Source: Haliclystus octoradiatus (lineage: Eukaryota; Cnidaria; Staurozoa; Stauromedusae; Haliclystidae). Taken from it: DNA of 64,000 bases. The stretch spans positions 14,364,110 to 14,428,109 of the forward strand of contig OU744452.1 in the NCBI GenBank assembly GCA_916610825.1, written 5' to 3'. The translations under genes and the position numbers were made by a program. Positions 61,401-64,000 of this stretch are shown here, piece after piece (the first letter of the stretch is position 1; each line of letters opens with the position of its first letter). The notes under the pieces are model-generated. The model worked only from the letters and a program-made list of their open reading frames with translations, made no database searches and had not been told where the DNA came from.

Positions 61401-62518
61401 GTCCAACATGTTCAAGGATTCTAGAAGGCAAGGACCAACAAATGTGTTCCCCTCCACAAGCATTGGATTCAGATCACTGACATAATTATGTCGGATTGAT
61501 TCGGAATTTGAGAATATTTTAAATTGTTTATGTAATTTTCTTTGCGTTGAACAACACTTTTCACTTGATTTAATCAAAAAATGTCATGGTCATTGTAAAA
61601 TGTTCTGATTTGCGGACATTTTATAAGAAAAACATTGATTTTCTGTTGAATTTTGCCAGCCTCCCGAAAACGCAGTTGCCAGGCTGCTAGGTTTTGTGAG
61701 ACCTACCGAAAGACTAAACATTTGTAAGACATTATGTATTGCTGAATGTATAAAAAAATTATTAAAAATGATATATATAACATCTGGATATAAACTAAAG
61801 ACTCTACTAACCTTTAAAGATTCCGTGTCATAAAAACTCAGCAAAACTAAAATATTAAATAAAAGGTTAATAATACCGAGATATGAATTATACTCTACCA
61901 AAGTGTCCAAATGTTATAAATTCATCATATACTGAAAACAAATAGCATTTGGATGAAAACCTCAATGTTGTGCAAAATTTCTAGTTTGCATAAATTTCAG
62001 AAGTAGTAGTTGTGATTTAAGTTAGACTTTCAAGGAATTTGCATTGCTCTAAACATTGATTCTGCTCTATCTATCTATAAAGGTTTCAATTACACACAGT
62101 TACGTTATTATAATGCCAAAGCGTCTACCACTACCAGAATCGACGAGAAGTTTGAGAACAATTTGGACCCTGGGACAATTCCCCCGATATTCTCTGGCTC
62201 CAATTGAAAACTTCCAATATAATCTCATATTCCCAATCAAAATGCAACAACAAAATCTTGCGGGCCCCATACTCTGTGGGGCGGCTGGGCAATTGCCCTG
62301 TTTAACCCCCTTTTCAGTAGCTCTAGCCATTACTAAGGAAACTCACCTTGCTGAAGCTGCCAAGTTTTAAAAAGAGTTTGTAATACTAATTTAGAATGAT
62401 CATCCACAATAAAATGGATATGTAACGGATGTTTGCGATAGAAAAGCAAAGATTTAATTAAAGTGACAACACGACGACTTTCTGTATAACCAGCACAGAC
62501 AATAGCAATATGTAACAC
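46452..62518 (-). CDS. LARGE1: LARGE xylosyl/glucuronyltransferase, 20 exons, 5' end outside
   Basis: Exons (high to low): 62518-62347, 61846-61812, 60971-60876, 59983-59900, 59020-58943, 58023-57892, 57067-56972, 56368-56339, 55680-55574, 54786-54729, 53903-53805, 53269-53188, 52272-52148, 50429-50314, 49586-49553, 48570-48464, 48203-48131, 47976-47849, 46971-46873, 46521-46452. All phases agree: 606 codons plus stop. The GT8 xylosyltransferase domain begins HIAIVCAGY, has the metal-binding DTD in [24 protein letters not shown] and [13 protein letters not shown]. The GT49 glucuronyltransferase domain has [17 protein letters not shown], a second DxD in [18 protein letters not shown] and [19 protein letters not shown] builds matriglycan on alpha-dystroglycan in the Golgi. 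Only about 140 N-terminal residues (cytoplasmic tail, membrane anchor, coiled-coil stem) are missing, upstream of the window. Micro-exons of 30, 34 and 35 bp are present. Confidence 0.96.
47106..47282. mobile_element. TA-flanked MITE in LARGE intron
   Basis: 177 bp with TA on both sides; CAGTAAAACCTGTATATAAC to ACAACAGGTTTGACTG. Same family as 41422-41598, opposite orientation. Confidence 0.85.
48609..48784. mobile_element. TA-flanked MITE in LARGE intron
   Basis: CAGTCAAACCTGTTATAATG to AAAAGTTTCACTG, about 176 bp; TA is kept on the left and diverged on the right. Confidence 0.8.
49101..49428. mobile_element. MITE, CCAGAGC family, in LARGE intron
   Basis: The left end CCAGACCCATATATTTACAA and right end CTTACAAATAGATGACTCTGG match the 15034 element, with a longer middle. 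Flanks GTTACA and GTTAAA are a 6-bp target pair with one mismatch. Confidence 0.65.
49631..49820. mobile_element. TA-flanked MITE in LARGE intron, diverged
   Basis: Contains the family words CTGTATATAACAGCCA, AATAGAAAATACTATT and GTATAGAGGTGACTGTTGTAA. Ends have drifted, so borders are approximate. Confidence 0.7.
50986..51881. mobile_element. Foldback element, about 0.9 kb, in LARGE intron
   Basis: Inverted arms of more than 300 bp start AAGTGTATATC. They share blocks such as AGTCAAAGTGACACTTTTGG-like sequence and AGAGATATAAGTC-type sequence on each side of a short centre near 51400-51500. It sits inside another repeat: GATCTGATC/CGGAT-rich segments flank it at 50890-50965 and 52060-52125. 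I could not define a target duplication. Confidence 0.7.
52478..52790. mobile_element. TA-flanked MITE with internal duplication
   Basis: Starts CAGTCAAACATGTTACAGTG after TA. The middle block (TGATGTGTCTAA, TTCTAT(T/C)GA(A/G), CAGCCCT) occurs twice, stretching the element to about 310 bp. The right end is diverged. Confidence 0.65.
53426..53611. mobile_element. hAT-type MITE in LARGE intron
   Basis: CAGGGTCAGACAAAAG at the left and CTTTTGTCGGATCCTG at the right, 186 bp. Same family as 17804-18010; no clean 8-bp duplication remains. Confidence 0.75.
54108..54386 (+). mobile_element. One-armed copy of the TTAA foldback family
   Basis: About 280 bp match the left arm of 10953-12960, starting AGTGGGAATAAACCCCCAGA directly after TTAA (54104-54107). 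No inverted partner is found nearby. Confidence 0.7.
54833..54862 (+). repeat. (TATAG)n microsatellite
   Basis: About five to six copies of a 5-bp unit directly before the MITE at 54867. Confidence 0.85.
54867..55045. mobile_element. TA-flanked MITE in LARGE intron
   Basis: CAGTCAAACCTGTTATAATG to CAGGTTTCATCACTG with TA on both sides; 179 bp. Confidence 0.85.
55738..55923 (-). mobile_element. tRNA-derived SINE (family 2)
   Basis: Minus-strand tRNA-like head (GTAGCTCAATGACAGAG, GGTTCGATTCC, GTGCA/TGCAC ends) at about 55851-55923, then a body ending in ATTATT-type tail. Same family as 9765-9973. Confidence 0.65.
56195..56335. mobile_element. Degenerate TA-flanked MITE fragment
   Basis: Keeps the family words TGACCTCTCTCTCTACCGTG, AGAGCGGCCATAGACATGTG and CTCTATAGAGGTGGCTGAGT. 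It lies directly beside the 30-bp LARGE micro-exon at 56339-56368. Confidence 0.5.
56754..56930. mobile_element. TA-flanked MITE in LARGE intron
   Basis: CAGTCAAACCTGTTATAGCG to AGAGGTTTCACCG with TA on both sides; 177 bp. Confidence 0.85.
58535..58561 (+). repeat. (ATG)n microsatellite
   Basis: About eight ATG units in a LARGE intron. Confidence 0.85.
59548..59806. mobile_element. MITE, CCAGAGC family, with central hairpin
   Basis: Inverted ends GCAGAGCCATCAATTTATAA and CTTGTAAATAGATGGCCCTGG. TGTTTA flanks both sides (59542-59547, 59807-59812). The right half matches the left half of 15034-15308 in reverse. A perfect hairpin (16-base arms, 59668-59683 and 59689-59704) lies near the middle. 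Confidence 0.75.
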
Positions 62519-64000
62519 CTACAAAATAAAATAAACAATTATGTATTACATAAGCATTTGTGACGGTGAATTAAATTATTAAAATCAAGTGATTTCCTTT
62601 GTCGGTTCTGCAGCAAAGCATGTGAATAATAGAGGTGTGCGTCGAATAGGATTTCAGGGAAATTGACCACAGGTTCAAACAATCTGGAATCCGAATACAA
62701 TCTGAGTTTCAAGAATAAAAATAATCCAATCTGAAAATCCGAAATTTTTTGTAGCCAACTATTAAAAGTTTTTTTGAATGCTGCAATTGACTGCTATTGA
62801 AGATGATTAAAAATAATAATGCCATTACATTGTTTGATTAAATCAGGTGAGAAATGTCGTTAAAAGCAAAGAAAACTATGAGAACAATGTAAAATATTCT
62901 CAAAATCGATCCAACACAATTACATCAGTCCTATTCCGATCCAAAAGCTATAAGTCAATCCAAATCTGATCCGAAATCCGATCAGATCGGATCAGATTGC
63001 ACACTTGTAATGTATAACTGCCATTGTGAAATTGACATGTGGCTCTTACATACAGGGTCTTTATATTCAGACTAGACATATGTGTCAGGTTGAATTTTAC
63101 GAAAAGTACAAGTACCACAAGTACAAACTATCTCAAATTCCATTTAATCCCAATTTCAAGATTAAAAACTAATCTGATTCGATCCAAAGATTTTTGCAAT
63201 AAATCCTGAAAAAATCCTACATTGTTTAATTTGTTTGTAGCCTTTTAACGAGTTTCTATGTTGCAATTTGACAGTTATCAAAGGTGATTATCAATTAACA
63301 ATATCTTTTTTAATCATCTGAATGGCCATGACATCGTTTGATTTAATAATGTTCTTTAAAACAATGAAAACAGCAAAAACAGGAGTAAAAATATTCTCAA
63401 AATCCAATTTAATTCGACTAAACAATGTCAGTCTGATCCGATCCAAAAGCTGGGAGTCAATCAGAAGGATTCGGATCAAATTCCCATGCGCGTTCAACTA
63501 AATATTGTTAGATAGTAACAATTATATACAGGTGACCCACTTATAGCAGGTTTGAATGAATTTCTGCTAAAATGTTACTCAGTGTCTTCAATGTCCTCAG
63601 AGAGGTTGCTCAGCAACACATAAGTCATAATAAATGATGTGCTGAGCATTGAACATTTGAAAAAAGTCAAACAAGCTGGAAGTTACAACTTTGAAGATAC
63701 GGAACACTATATTGGAACATTTGATGAAATGAAAAGATATCTATCATATATGTATGTGTGTATCTATGTAATCTTTATTTAATGAGAACATATCCAATAA
63801 GCCAAAAGGCTTGTCTTCCTTGGAGTCCTCGATATAATAAAAATATTTTTAACTTACAATGTGTTAAGGTATATGTAAAATAAGAGTAAAATAAATAGGA
63901 TGATATATATACATTAAAAGAAACAACTTTGAAAAACTACATTCAAACCTGCCATAACGGTCACCTCTTTAAAGCGGCCACCTGTTTATAATGGTCACTC
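62519..64000. other. LARGE intron with a tandem repeat pair and a truncated MITE
   Basis: Upstream intron of LARGE. About 375-bp related segments lie at 62631-63007 and about 63110-63490. They share words such as GATCCGATCCAAAAGCT and AATATTCTCAAAATC in the same order. Terminal-like AGAGGTGTGC and GCACACTT suggest an old hAT-type element. A TA-flanked MITE starts at 63940 and is cut by the window end. No coding exon is recognised. Confidence 0.55.

Noticed and set aside
62056..62370. 104-codon + strand frame
   Set aside because: It overlaps the LARGE exon at 62347-62518 antisense and contains GC-rich palindromic repeat sequence (GGGCAATTGCCC at 62287); no family resemblance.
62519..64000. 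N-terminal exon of LARGE
   Set aside because: No membrane-anchor or coiled-coil exon was found; minus-strand frames here are repeat-derived. The exon must lie beyond the window.

Overview
The window is animal nuclear DNA: AT-rich, with spliced genes using GT/AG introns, tRNA-derived SINEs and many short inverted-repeat elements. The gene set (SLC49A4, PHRF1, an SR-like CTD-binding-type gene, CYP2-clan P450s, LARGE) and the repeat style suggest an invertebrate, probably marine. The sequence alone does not place the species.

Layout. (1) 1-2829, + strand: the last two coding exons of an SLC49A4/DIRC2-type lysosomal MFS transporter, with the 5' part outside the window. (2) 4466-19925, - strand: a nine-exon PHRF1 gene (RING, PHD, basic/Ser-rich middle, conserved C-terminal module). 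I reassembled it exon by exon; phases close to 840 codons plus stop. Its introns hold SINEs, a 2-kb TTAA-flanked foldback element and several MITEs. (3) 20175-24613, + strand: a young Ty3/gypsy LTR retrotransposon with identical 149-bp LTRs and a 5-bp target duplication, about 250 bp upstream of the PHRF1 start codon. One frame break lies in its integrase. (4) 24619-33741: gene-poor, repeat-rich DNA with one doubtful first exon (25368) behind an E2F-like site, a compound A-A-B-B inverted-repeat element (29-30.7 kb) and a 1.25-kb foldback element with a 9-bp target duplication. (5) 33742-38553, + strand: two single-exon cytochrome P450 genes in tandem, with mosaic identity that looks like gene conversion. 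(6) 39097-45005, + strand: a four-exon RS-rich gene whose C-terminal module and last intron position match PHRF1. (7) 46452-62518, - strand: twenty coding exons of LARGE (matriglycan synthase), 606 codons to the stop; only the N-terminal cytoplasmic/membrane/stem part lies beyond the window. Its introns carry a dense set of one TA-flanked MITE family.

The genes do not form a pathway. PHRF1 and the RS-rich gene are probably related nuclear proteins of the Pol II CTD-binding SR-like class; the P450s are microsomal monooxygenases; LARGE acts in the Golgi and SLC49A4 in the lysosome. All exon calls were made by reading splice sites and comparing conserved protein blocks from memory of the families. 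No search was run.
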